DNA of 8,277 bases from Thermoanaerobacterales bacterium (GCA_012839145.1 DUNY01000092.1:1-8277); one strand, 5' to 3'; positions 1-6,925 are shown, counted from the first letter of the stretch. Numbers and translations: made by a program. Notes: generated by a model from the sequence alone, not told the origin.

Positions 1-447
1 ACTAAATTTAACTTAGTAGCAGGAAGTTCTGAAGGTTCCACACTCCTAAACGCCTTTGACGGTGCCCTGCTTGATGCCGGAGCAGGAAATTTAAATCTTC
101 TAAGAGTGAGCAGTGTCTTACCACCTAGTGCGGTGTATGACGAGTATCTACTCATCCCTCCGGGAAGCCTAGTCCCAACTGCTTATGGGGCTATAGATAG
201 CAATACTCCGGAAACAATCATTTCGGCAGCTGTTGGTGTAGGCATTCCTGGTGACGGCAGTTTTGGCATGATTATGGAAGTCTCCGGAGAATTTGACAAA
301 AATGCAGCCGAAAAACAGGTGAGAAAAATGCTGGCGGAAGCTTTTGAAATGAGGAATAAAACCTTGGCAGAAATAAAAGTAAAGGTGGCGGAACATAAAG
401 TAGACAAAACCGGATGTGCTTTCGCAGGAGTGCTTTTATGGTATTGA
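1..447 (+). CDS. pdaD: Pyruvoyl-dependent arginine decarboxylase, 3' part (5' end outside window)
   Basis: The enzyme converts arginine to agmatine and CO2, feeding polyamine synthesis. The frame is open from base 1, and 148 residues are visible. The family signature EGSTLLNAFDGALLDAG is followed by RVSSVLPP. Known members of this family cleave themselves between the two serines, and the second serine becomes the pyruvoyl cofactor; here these are visible residues 37 and 38 (codons 109-114). Asp20 and Asn32 keep the spacing to this site of the Asp and Asn that line the active site of the Methanocaldococcus jannaschii enzyme. Glu93, in GMIMEVSG, is the likely counterpart of its catalytic glutamate. 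The archaeal enzyme has about 165 residues, so only about 15-20 residues should be missing. A GTG at 106 is an internal Val codon beside the cleavage site, not a start. The gene ends its transcription unit at the terminator 459-495. No partner polyamine gene is visible inside the window. Confidence 0.93.
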   Translation, partial: TKFNLVAGSSEGSTLLNAFDGALLDAGAGNLNLLRVSSVLPPSAVYDEYLLIPPGSLVPTAYGAIDSNTPETIISAAVGVGIPGDGSFGMIMEVSGEFDKNAAEKQVRKMLAEAFEMRNKTLAEIKVKVAEHKVDKTGCAFAGVLLWY

Positions 448-458
448 TATGAACCTTG

Positions 459-495
459 AAGGGGCCCGTTATAATTAAAAATTGGGGCCCTTTTT
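459..495 (+). terminator. Intrinsic terminator after the arginine decarboxylase gene
   Basis: AAGGGGCCC (459-467) pairs with GGGCCCTTT (485-493) over 9 bp with one G-U pair. The loop is AT-rich and a run of five T follows the stem. It starts 11 bases after the stop codon, so it closes the transcription unit that enters from the left edge. Confidence 0.85.
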
Positions 496-585
496 ATTAT
501 ATATGATTAGGCCATATATTTCTTCAGTATAAAAAATACCAGGTTAAAGAACGCTTTGTTTACAAAAAATAAATGTACTATTTTG

Positions 586-593
586 AAAGGAAG
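586..593 (+). promoter_or_regulatory. Ribosome binding site of the 137-residue ORF
   Basis: AAAGGAAG lies 8 bases before the ATG at 602. It supports that start codon and supports the ORF being translated, although the protein is not recognised. No convincing -35/-10 pair was found between the upstream terminator and this site. Confidence 0.6.
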
Positions 594-601
594 AATAGTA
601 A

Positions 602-1015
602 ATGCGACCAATAGAAACCACAAAAGGTGAAATTATAAAAGGAGCGGAATCTTATCCATATGAGGTTATAAACGAAAAAATCCGAATTCATCTGCCCTTT
701 CGTATTAGTTTTTATAAGCTAAATGAAATTCTAAAGAAGGAGGATTATTTTGTAGCTAATCCTCCGGAAGCAGATTCCCAAGGCTGGGGAAAGGGTTATG
801 ATTCCGAGGGGTATTGTCCTTATTGGGTTTATGTTGAAAATGATTATTTTTATTTTGCTTTTCCACCGGAAGATTATAAGGTTGTGCCCGAACCGGGCTC
901 GGCACTGAAGCATGTGCCTATTCTGGGAAGTAAGGCTTTGGAGGAGTTCTTTCGATGGTTGCCGTTGTTAAAGCAAGCAAAGGTCGCTCAAGAAATTGTG
1001 CATGCTGAAAAATAA
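602..1015 (+). CDS. Hypothetical protein, 137 residues, no recognised family
   Basis: I do not recognise this protein. It starts at an ATG with a well-placed AAAGGAAG site and runs without a break to TAA. Its composition looks like a real soluble protein. The middle is rich in aromatic residues (YCPYWVYVENDYFYFAFPPED, residues about 74-94), followed by a Pro/Gly-containing stretch and a C-terminal helix-like segment (about 111-137). There is no signal peptide, membrane segment, Cys pair for metal binding, or known catalytic motif. The gene stands alone: a terminator lies upstream and a 176-base spacer downstream, with no close partner to suggest a role. A gene made only of shadow codons is unlikely given the ribosome binding site and amino acid composition. 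Function is unknown. Confidence 0.75.
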   Translation: MRPIETTKGEIIKGAESYPYEVINEKIRIHLPFRISFYKLNEILKKEDYFVANPPEADSQGWGKGYDSEGYCPYWVYVENDYFYFAFPPEDYKVVPEPGSALKHVPILGSKALEEFFRWLPLLKQAKVAQEIVHAEK

Positions 1016-1027
1016 TCTTTTGGTATC

Positions 1028-1045
1028 AGACGGTCAAAACTGTCT
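1028..1045 (+). other. Small hairpin in the spacer before the hisD-like gene
   Basis: AGACGGT (1028-1034) and ACTGTCT (1039-1045) can form a 7-bp stem with one G-U pair around a CAAA loop. No T-run follows, so it is not a standard terminator. It begins 12 bases after the stop of the 137-residue ORF and may protect the 3' end of that mRNA or mean nothing. The rest of the spacer 1016-1191 is AT-rich. It shows no T-box motif and no gene. Confidence 0.3.
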
Positions 1046-1106
1046 CTAAAACGCCAGAGTAGGTCCTGGTATACGGAAATTTAGGCTTTTATTTTTATTT
1101 GAAACA

Positions 1107-1134
1107 TTGTAAAATAAGGTATACATCCTATGCT
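1107..1134 (+). promoter_or_regulatory. Candidate promoter for the hisD-like gene
   Basis: TTGTAA (1107-1112) and TATGCT (1129-1134) are separated by 16 bases, and each matches the vegetative sigma consensus at four of six positions. A transcript from here would start near 1141 and have a leader of about 50 bases before the TTG start at 1192. It is a weak match in AT-rich DNA. Confidence 0.25.
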
Positions 1135-1175
1135 TTATTACTTAATTTGTCAAAATTGTTTGGGTATGAAACCAA

Positions 1176-1182
1176 GGGGAGG
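1176..1182 (+). promoter_or_regulatory. Ribosome binding site that fixes the TTG start of the hisD-like gene
   Basis: GGGGAGG lies 9 bases before TTG at 1192. An upstream in-frame TTG at 1099 would add 31 residues that match nothing in the family and has no such site, so this element decides the start. Confidence 0.7.
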
Positions 1183-1191
1183 AAAGTTAAA

Positions 1192-2454
1192 TTGAGTATA
1201 ACACCTATAAAGAAGCCTATTAAAACTGCTTTTGAGGATGACTCTAAACTTCGAGAAAAGGTGTCATCCATCCTTGCCGAAATAGAGAAACAAGGTGATA
1301 AAGCCTTGTTTAACTTCTGTTATAAGTTTGATGGGTTCAAAGGTGAAAGTCTTAAAATATCAGCAAAACAGATAGAATCCGCCTATGAAAGTTTAGATGC
1401 TGAAATAATTCAAGCTATAAAGAAGGCTGCTAAACGTATTGAACAATTTGCACAAGTTCAAAAAGGATCTATATTGCCTCAACAAATTGAATTATCACCG
1501 GGTATTACTCTAGGTCATCATGTTATTCCTATTTCTTCATCAGCCTCCTACGTGCCAGGCGGAAGGTATCCCCTTCCATCTTCTGCACTTATGTCAATTA
1601 TCCCTGCTCGTGTGGCTGGAGTAAAAAGAATTGCAGCTTGCTCGCCACCTGACCGCTCAATTGGCACTGTTCATCCCGCTACTCTTGTGGCCATGGATAT
1701 AGCAGGAGCCCATGAGATTTATAGTATGGGTGGAGCACATGCCATTGGCGCCTTTGCCTTTGGAACAGAAAGTATAGCCTCGGTGGATATTATCGTAGGA
1801 CCGGGAAACCAATGGGTTACTGAAGCTAAGCGGCAAGTCAGCGGCGATGTTGGGATAGATTTTATTGCAGGCCCCAGCGAAGTTCTCATAATAGCTGACA
1901 GCACAGCAAATCCTAAATTCATAGCAGCAGATCTCTTAGCACAATCCGAGCATGACCCTCAAGCTCGGGGTATCCTAATTTCCACTGATGAAAATCTTAT
2001 ACAAAGTGTTTTAGACCACTTGGAAGAGTACTTAGAACAGCTCCCTACCGCCTCAGTAGCCCGTAAGTCTTGGGAAGACAACGGAGTAATTTATCTAATA
2101 GATTATCTTAAAGAAGCCGTAAATTTATCCAATAAAATAGCCCCGGAGCATCTTGAATTACATATATCAAATCCTGATACAATAGTTCCACAATTAAATA
2201 ACTACGGTTCCCTGTTTATAGGCAATTGGGCAGCGGAAGTCTTGGGGGATTATGTTTCCGGTACCAATCACATCCTTCCCACCATGAGAGCGGCCCGGTA
2301 TACCGGCGGGGTATGGGTCGGAACCTTTTTAAAGGTTGTAAGCTATCAGAAGATTACTCAAGAAGGGGCCCGTGAGCTGGCTCCGATGGCATCGAAGCTC
2401 GCCGAATTGGAGGGACTTTACGCTCATAAGCTGGCAGCCGATTTGAGAAGTTAA
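1192..2454 (+). CDS. hisD: Histidinol dehydrogenase family protein (HisD or HisD-like dehydrogenase)
   Basis: Histidinol dehydrogenase is a zinc enzyme that oxidises L-histidinol to histidine in two NAD-dependent steps, the last reactions of histidine synthesis. From the TTG start the product has 420 residues, close to the usual 430. The family core VGPGN...TEAKRQVSGDVGIDFIAGPSE is clear. Residues known from E. coli HisD are all present with a constant offset: zinc ligands Gln251, His254, Asp353 and His412, catalytic Glu319-His320 (in APEHLELH), His360 (in GTNHILPT) and Glu407. After NHILPT the chain reads RAARYTGGVWVG, which I recall from HisD-like dehydrogenases acting on other alcohols (for example sulfopropanediol dehydrogenase HpsN) more than from biosynthetic HisD. 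No other histidine gene lies nearby. The enzyme family is certain; the substrate is open. The gene ends 3 bases from the convergent yyaL stop. Confidence 0.88.
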   Translation: MSITPIKKPIKTAFEDDSKLREKVSSILAEIEKQGDKALFNFCYKFDGFKGESLKISAKQIESAYESLDAEIIQAIKKAAKRIEQFAQVQKGSILPQQIELSPGITLGHHVIPISSSASYVPGGRYPLPSSALMSIIPARVAGVKRIAACSPPDRSIGTVHPATLVAMDIAGAHEIYSMGGAHAIGAFAFGTESIASVDIIVGPGNQWVTEAKRQVSGDVGIDFIAGPSEVLIIADSTANPKFIAADLLAQSEHDPQARGILISTDENLIQSVLDHLEEYLEQLPTASVARKSWEDNGVIYLIDYLKEAVNLSNKIAPEHLELHISNPDTIVPQLNNYGSLFIGNWAAEVLGDYVSGTNHILPTMRAARYTGGVWVGTFLKVVSYQKITQEGARELAPMASKLAELEGLYAHKLAADLRS

Positions 2455-2457
2455 ATT

Positions 2458-3665
2458 TTATATTTTTTGCAAAGGTCTCTCAAGAATTTTCTCTAAATCA
2501 CTTAAATCCGTAATCGGTGCTTGACATGCATAGTTTTCACATATATAGACCGTGGTCTTACTTTTCACCGGCCTCATTTCTTTTATAAAAGGAATGAGCT
2601 GTTGAAGTTCTTTGCCTTGCTCGTCTTCCGGGTTAAGTATAGTTATAGCATTGGGCATGTAATAGGATCTCACTTTATCTATAATCGCCTGTTTATCGTT
2701 GCCGATCATATTTCCCACAATTACTATCTCCTTGGGAACCTCAAAGGCAAATACTAAGACTGTAAGCAAAAAGGCATGTGCCGAAGGATGTGATGATACA
2801 CTTTCGGCAAAAGCGGAAAACAACTGCTCAGCTTTTTTACTAAGCTGATTTTCTCCGGTTAGGCGGGAAAGTTTTAGCAAGTTAAGTGCCGCTACAGAAT
2901 TTCCCGATGGTATAGCTCCATCATATATTTCCTTAGAACGTATAATAAGCTCCTCACTGTCTTTCCCATTAAAGAACAGGCCTCCCCTTTCATCATCCCA
3001 AAAGATGTCAAGCATATCCTGATTTAACTCCAAAGCTTGCTTTAAATATCGAGGATTAAAAGTGGTTCCATACAGTTCCAGTAATCCCCACACTAAAAAG
3101 GCATAATCATCAAGAAACCCTAAAATAGCTGCATGGCCGTCCCTATATCTTGCCAAAAGTCTACCATCTTTGTTCACAAGTTTTGAAAATATGAAGTCTA
3201 CCGCCTTCTCAGAAACTCCATATAAATTATCGTCTTTAAAAACCCTGGCTCCTTTGGCCAGAGCAGCAATCATCAAGCCATTCCATGATGTAAGAATCTT
3301 ATCATCTTTATGAGGATGTATACGTTTTTCTCTTGCTGAAAACAGTTTTTCTCGAAAGCATTTTACTCTGTCATTCTCGACTATACCGGTATCAATCAGG
3401 TTGGGTACGCTTTTACCCTCAAAATTTCCTTTAGAACTAATATCAAATATATCGCAAAACCACTGCCCATCTTCGTCCCCGAGAACTTCAGCTACCTCCT
3501 CGGGAGTCCAAACATAGAATTTGCCTTCCGCCCCCTCCGAATCAGCATCTTCTGCACAGTAAAAACCGCCCTCCTGTGATGTCATATCTCGAAGAATATA
3601 AGTAAATATTTTTCCGGCTAAATCTTTATACAGAGCTTTTCCGGTAGCCTCATAGGCTTCGGTGT
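2458..3665 (-). CDS. yyaL: YyaL C-terminal fragment: helical (alpha/alpha) barrel half
   Basis: This frame continues the YyaL chain from the junction and is not expected to be an independent gene. The first ATG (3585) is inside a conserved stretch ([11 protein letters not shown]) and has no evident ribosome binding site of its own. It contains the family landmarks [13 protein letters not shown] with [36 protein letters not shown] and the near-C-terminal [10 protein letters not shown]. The region resembles the six-hairpin glycosidase fold used by N-acylglucosamine 2-epimerase-like proteins. The codons are well preserved with no further stops, which argues against an old pseudogene. Its stop lies 3 bases from the stop of the convergent hisD-like gene, with no terminator between them. 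Confidence 0.78.
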
Positions 3666-4505
3666 AACATAGGCAAGTAGAGCATTGTCATATAGCATTT
3701 TTTCAAAGTGTGGGACAAGCCATTTCTCATCGGTAGAATATCGATGAAACCCAAAGCCGATGTGGTCAAAGATACCTCCTTTAGCCATGGACTCCAAAGC
3801 TCGTTCAACCATTGTCAGAGCTTTTGCATCGCCGGTTTTATGCCAGTATCGAAGCAAAAACAATAGATTGTGAGGCGTAGGAAACTTTGGTGCCGAGCCA
3901 AAACCACCGTATTTATCATCAAAACGCAGAGCAAATTCATTAAAGGCTTCTTCTATGATGGATTTTTCCAGTTTGCCTGGAGTTCCTTCAGTCTGAGTTT
4001 GCAAAATTTGAGTTACGCGGTTTCCTATAGAATCTATGTGCCCTCTGTCCTTTTCCCATGCATTGACCAGCCGCTGCAAAATATTTATTAAACCTAGGTG
4101 ACCCCATCTATTTTCTTTAGGAAAATAGGTGCCGACAAAAAACGGCCTTTCATCGGGAGTCATCACTATGGTTAGGGGCCATCCCCCCTGCCCCGTCATG
4201 GCATGGCACACGTTCATGTATATCTGGTCAATATCCGGCCGCTCTTCCCTGTCTACTTTTATTGAAATAAAGTGCTTGTTTAAAAAACCGGCCACCTCTT
4301 CATCCTCAAAAGATTCCCTGGCCATTACATGGCACCAATGACAGGTTGAATAGCCTATGGAGAGAAAGACGGGTTTGTCTTCCTGCCTTGCTTTATAAAA
4401 GGCTTCCTGACTCCATGGATACCAGTCAACAGGATTATTTGCATGCTGCAATAAGTATGGGGACTTTTCAGTAATTAGTCTATTAGCTTTGTTAGCTGGC
4501 TTCAT
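3618..4505 (-). CDS. yyaL: YyaL N-terminal fragment: thioredoxin-like DUF255 domain and start of the helical barrel
   Basis: The frame as written gives 295 residues, the last 15 out of register after the frameshift. Residues 9-30 carry the family signature [15 protein letters not shown], then NPVDWYPW. Cys55-His-Trp-Cys58 in [11 protein letters not shown] is the thioredoxin-like CxxC pair. [12 protein letters not shown] and [25 protein letters not shown] complete the thioredoxin fold. From about residue 190 the chain enters the helical, six-hairpin-glycosidase-like part ([19 protein letters not shown], then [15 protein letters not shown]). There is no signal peptide, so a cytoplasmic location is likely. 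The biochemical role of this family is not settled; a redox or nucleoside/sugar-modifying role is only inferred from folds. AGGTGA (4512-4517) lies 6 bases before the ATG. Confidence 0.82.
   Translation of the reverse strand: MKPANKANRLITEKSPYLLQHANNPVDWYPWSQEAFYKARQEDKPVFLSIGYSTCHWCHVMARESFEDEEVAGFLNKHFISIKVDREERPDIDQIYMNVCHAMTGQGGWPLTIVMTPDERPFFVGTYFPKENRWGHLGLINILQRLVNAWEKDRGHIDSIGNRVTQILQTQTEGTPGKLEKSIIEEAFNEFALRFDDKYGGFGSAPKFPTPHNLLFLLRYWHKTGDAKALTMVERALESMAKGGIFDHIGFGFHRYSTDEKWLVPHFEKMLYDNALLAYVTPKPMRLPEKLCIKI
3664..3668 (-). other. Frameshift point in yyaL
   Basis: On the coding strand the sequence reads GCC TAT GTT ACA CC. One extra T after GTT would give TAT GTT TAC ACC GAA GCC, restoring the family reading Y-V-Y-T-E-A. 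The lost base is most simply one T from a run of three, now two (plus-strand AA at 3666-3667). Confidence 0.75.
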
Positions 4506-4570
4506 AAGGCATCACCTGCTTTTATGATATAAATTTTTAGTATTCCTATTTTTATTTACCACTAATTATT

Positions 4571-4598
4571 ATTGTAGATAGAGCTTTTTAATATTCAA
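4571..4598 (-). promoter_or_regulatory. Candidate promoter of yyaL
   Basis: Read on the minus strand, TTGAAT (4598-4593) and TACAAT (4576-4571) are 16 bases apart; the -10 matches consensus at five of six positions. Transcription would start near 4564, giving a leader of about 58 bases before the ATG at 4505. The region is AT-rich, so chance matches are common. Confidence 0.4.
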
Positions 4599-4651
4599 AT
4601 ATAAAATCCAACAACTCATAAATAATTTTTGTTCATAAGCATAGGAAGTGG

Positions 4652-4672
4652 GCTGCAAAGCAGCGTTTTTTT
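4652..4672 (+). terminator. Short terminator-like hairpin without an obvious gene upstream
   Basis: GCTGC and GCAGC form a perfect 5-bp stem around AAA, followed by G and seven T. The form is that of an intrinsic terminator on the plus strand, but the stem is short. The only plus-strand DNA before it is antisense to the yyaL leader. It may be chance. Confidence 0.3.
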
Positions 4673-4875
4673 GATAAGAAAGCTATCTATTTCCAAAGAG
4701 CAAAATTTATATATAGGTTCACTTTTATGAAACCAATCACATAGAATTATGATGAAAAGATAAAAGGTAAAAAACAGGAATAAATTTGTAATATGAGCAA
4801 TGGTAAAGCTTAGCATTGTATTTTAAAATAAGAATCGTTTGGTCAATTATGATATATATTAATTTCTTTTACATG

Positions 4876-4884
4876 TGATATAAT
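4876..4884 (+). promoter_or_regulatory. Extended -10 promoter candidate for the DUF2207-lemA operon
   Basis: TGATATAAT contains a perfect TATAAT (4879-4884) preceded by the TGn element of extended -10 promoters. No good -35 is seen 16-18 bases upstream, which extended -10 promoters can do without. The transcript would have a leader of nearly 140 bases before the ATG at 5030. Confidence 0.45.
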
Positions 4885-5017
4885 TAATGTGGATTATTCT
4901 AAAAACCTAGATTTTTTTCTCGTCTTTACGTAATATATTTATTGGAATTACCGTTAGTACAACGAAAAATAGATTATATATGAAACACGTTAGTTAGTAG
5001 GCTAAAAAAATGACACC

Positions 5018-5025
5018 GGTGGTGA
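5018..5025 (+). promoter_or_regulatory. Ribosome binding site of the DUF2207 gene, inside a short leader ORF
   Basis: GGTGGTGA differs from the ideal GGAGGTGA by one base and lies 4 bases before the ATG at 5030. It overlaps the 8-base palindrome CACCGGTG (5014-5021) and lies within a 7-codon frame (5010-5033, M-T-P-V-V-R-P) whose TGA overlaps the ATG as ATGA. That arrangement would allow coupled translation. Confidence 0.55.
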
Positions 5026-5029
5026 GACC

Positions 5030-6925
5030 ATGAAAAAAATTCTGAGTGCCTTAGCTGCGCTTTTTGTATTCTTAGCATTTTTGCCCCATGATGTGGCTGA
5101 GGCGAAATCATATGATATGACAAAATATGATATGTTCATCGAAGTCAAGACCAACGGCAACGCTAATGTTAAAGAGAAAATCACCTATGATTTTTCCGGA
5201 GATTTTAACGGAGTATATCGAAATATTGATCTTGACGGCACTGATGGTTGCAAGGATGTAAGGGTATATGTGGATGAAGGCAGCACTTTAAGGGAGTTCT
5301 CCCCCGGATGGGGCAAAAACCCAAACGAATACGAGCGCTCCCAAGACGGTAATATTATGTCACTTAAGGTGTATGAAAAGACCAGTTCCCGGGAAAAGAC
5401 CTTCGTATATGAATATACCTTAAAAAATGTAGCTAAAAAATATAATGATATCGGGGTTTTCAATCGAAAGGTCATAGACAGAAACTGGGATGTGCCCCTT
5501 AAGGATATAAGCATAGAAATCCGCATTCCTGAAGGAGCAACCAAGGATGAGCTTAAGGTCTTTGCCCACGGCCCGCTGGAAGGATATTCTGAAATAATAA
5601 ATGAAAGGACTTCTTCGTTTTATGTTGGCGAAGTAATGCCTGGAACTTTTGTAGAGACATTGATAATATTCCCCCCGAATCTTATTCCCGATTCACAAAG
5701 GGTCTTTAGCCATGACGAACTTCCAGCAATACTGGAAAATGAGCAAAGATTGGCAGATGAGGCCAACCGGATTCGCGAAGAAGCCAGGGCTAGAATGGCT
5801 CAAGAGGAAAGGCTAAAGAATATTAGAAAAAAACTGTTCCCAGTTTTTTTGACGGTTATCTTCGGTGCCGTAGCCTCTTTTATTTCAATGAACCTAAAAT
5901 ACGGGCGTGACCTAAAGCCTGAGTTTGACGGAGACTACTATCGGGATTTGCCTGGGGATTATACACCGCCGGTAATGACTTATCTATTGACAAAAAACGT
6001 CGGTCCAAACGATGTCATGGCTACCATTATGGACCTGGTTAGAAAGAAACGCTTAAAGATAACTAAAATAGATTCAGAGCAAAGTGGAGGTTTATTTTCA
6101 AGGAATAAAACTGTAGAAAAATACATGTTGGAAAAGGTAAAAGATGCAAACTTGGAAGGTCTTACTCGCCATGAAGTGTTCTTGATGGAGTGGTTTGTCG
6201 ACAAGCTAGGTGAAGGCAAGGGCCTTATATTGGACGACCTTAAAGAAAAGGTAAAAGGCAAAAACGCCGCCTTGGAATTCCAAAGAAACTATGAGACCTT
6301 TAAAGAACTGGTTAAAATGGAGGGTTCTACTAAAGACTTTTTTACCGGCAACGACCTTACAGGTAGCGCTATGTTTTTGCTCATCGACTTAGGACTTATA
6401 CTCGGCGGTATTGCATCAATTAAGTTTCTTCATGCATGGGTCTTTGGTATTTCAGCGGTAATCTTGGCGTTTCTTTCTCTCATGAACTTGCTGTTCCTAA
6501 AGTTTAAGACAAAACGAACTCGATATGGTGTTGAGCAAACTGCTATGTGGAAAGCCTTCAAGAGATTTTTGCTTCACTTTTCTAACCTGGATAAAGCTGA
6601 GATACCTTCCATCATCATATGGGAGCACTATTTGGTCTATGCCATTTCTTTGGGAGTGGCCAAAGAGGTCTTGGCCCTACTGCCCAAGGTGTTCAGCGAT
6701 GCTGAGCTAACTGATCCTTCCCTGACCTATATGGGCGGATATAATTATTATTCCTTCCACCACATGAACTCTACACTAACTAGCACCATGAGCACCGTGA
6801 CCCAAGCGATAAATACCGCCTCAGTAGCAGGTTCCAAGATTTCTTCGGGCAGCGGCGGGGGCGGTGGCTTTAGTGGCGGTAGTTCCGGTGGCAGTGGAGG
6901 AGGCGGCGGTGGCGGTGCATTCTAA
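5030..6925 (+). CDS. DUF2207 family membrane protein with signal peptide and glycine-rich tail
   Basis: This is a 631-residue envelope protein of a family with unknown biochemical function (YciQ/DUF2207). Residues 1-25 form a signal peptide: MKK, a hydrophobic core, and AEA before a likely cleavage at 25/26. Residues 27-215 are the extracellular DUF2207 domain, recognisable from KITYDFSGDFNGVYRNID and VFNRKVIDRNWDVPLKDISIEIRIPEG. A charged, probably coiled segment (about 235-268) leads to a membrane helix (about 269-288). A mostly charged cytoplasmic part follows (290-440), then two membrane helices (about 446-465 and 466-490). The conserved segment WEHYLVYAISLGVA (531-544) precedes a low-complexity Gly/Ser tail (607-631, ending GGGGAF), typical of this family. 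The lemA gene starts 20 bases downstream, so the two form an operon. A role in cell-envelope or signalling functions is inference from topology and partner only. Confidence 0.88.
   Translation: MKKILSALAALFVFLAFLPHDVAEAKSYDMTKYDMFIEVKTNGNANVKEKITYDFSGDFNGVYRNIDLDGTDGCKDVRVYVDEGSTLREFSPGWGKNPNEYERSQDGNIMSLKVYEKTSSREKTFVYEYTLKNVAKKYNDIGVFNRKVIDRNWDVPLKDISIEIRIPEGATKDELKVFAHGPLEGYSEIINERTSSFYVGEVMPGTFVETLIIFPPNLIPDSQRVFSHDELPAILENEQRLADEANRIREEARARMAQEERLKNIRKKLFPVFLTVIFGAVASFISMNLKYGRDLKPEFDGDYYRDLPGDYTPPVMTYLLTKNVGPNDVMATIMDLVRKKRLKITKIDSEQSGGLFSRNKTVEKYMLEKVKDANLEGLTRHEVFLMEWFVDKLGEGKGLILDDLKEKVKGKNAALEFQRNYETFKELVKMEGSTKDFFTGNDLTGSAMFLLIDLGLILGGIASIKFLHAWVFGISAVILAFLSLMNLLFLKFKTKRTRYGVEQTAMWKAFKRFLLHFSNLDKAEIPSIIIWEHYLVYAISLGVAKEVLALLPKVFSDAELTDPSLTYMGGYNYYSFHHMNSTLTSTMSTVTQAINTASVAGSKISSGSGGGGGFSGGSSGGSGGGGGGGAF
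6848..6922 (+). repeat. GGC/GGT-rich low-complexity coding tract (poly-Gly tail)
   Basis: The last 25 codons of the DUF2207 gene are almost all Gly and Ser, written with mixed GGC, GGT, GGG and GGA codons. It forms a local GC peak in otherwise AT-rich DNA. The mixed codons suggest selection on the protein, not a simple slippage repeat. Confidence 0.7.

Larger units (their letters stand above)
2458..4505 (-). pseudogene. yyaL: YyaL/DUF255 thioredoxin-domain protein gene, interrupted by a one-base frameshift
   Basis: Two adjacent reading frames on the minus strand together make one full YyaL-type protein (family also called spermatogenesis-associated protein 20 or DUF255). The N-terminal frame is read from ATG at 4505 as far as Tyr-Val (codons ending at 3666). 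The expected continuation, [16 protein letters not shown], appears in the other frame from 3666 onward. Adding one T at 3666-3667 joins them into about 682 residues, matching the roughly 690 of Bacillus subtilis YyaL. Without repair the first frame runs into 15 wrong residues and stops at 3618. There is no classic slippery heptamer at the junction. No other break is seen, and the C-terminal half is well conserved, so this is either a very recent mutation or a sequencing/assembly error. Confidence 0.8.
4506..5029. other. Gene-free AT-rich divergent intergenic region
   Basis: These 524 bases separate the divergently transcribed yyaL and DUF2207 genes. I see no convincing gene. A 66-codon minus-strand frame (4616-4816) encodes a hydrophobic peptide but has no ribosome binding site, and its composition follows from T-rich DNA. 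The region holds a yyaL promoter candidate (4571-4598), a terminator-like hairpin facing right (4652-4672), an extended -10 facing right (4876-4884), and a leader of about 140 bases before the DUF2207 gene. Confidence 0.6.

Noticed and set aside
106..447. A separate 113-residue ORF starting at GTG 106
   Set aside because: The frame is open from base 1 and the upstream residues carry the conserved decarboxylase signature; the GTG is the Val before the Ser-Ser cleavage site.
734..752. Internal ribosome binding site AAGAAGGAGG followed by TTG inside the 137-residue ORF
   Set aside because: The TTG is out of frame and is followed within a codon by TAG; the purines simply encode Lys-Lys-Glu.
1099..1191. 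N-terminal extension of the hisD-like protein from TTG 1099
   Set aside because: No ribosome binding site, no family resemblance, and GGGGAGG correctly spaced before TTG 1192 gives the usual HisD length.
1016..1191. T-box or other amino-acid riboswitch upstream of the hisD-like gene
   Set aside because: No T-box core motif, no specifier/antiterminator arrangement and no terminator hairpin with a T-run.
3660..3672. Programmed ribosomal frameshifting in yyaL
   Set aside because: No slippery heptamer, no evident stimulatory structure, and this family is normally a single frame.
4616..4816. 66-codon minus-strand ORF with a hydrophobic stretch, considered as a type I toxin-like peptide
   Set aside because: No ribosome binding site before the ATG, no toxin-specific features or antisense RNA signals beyond a short hairpin, and the hydrophobicity follows from T-rich DNA.
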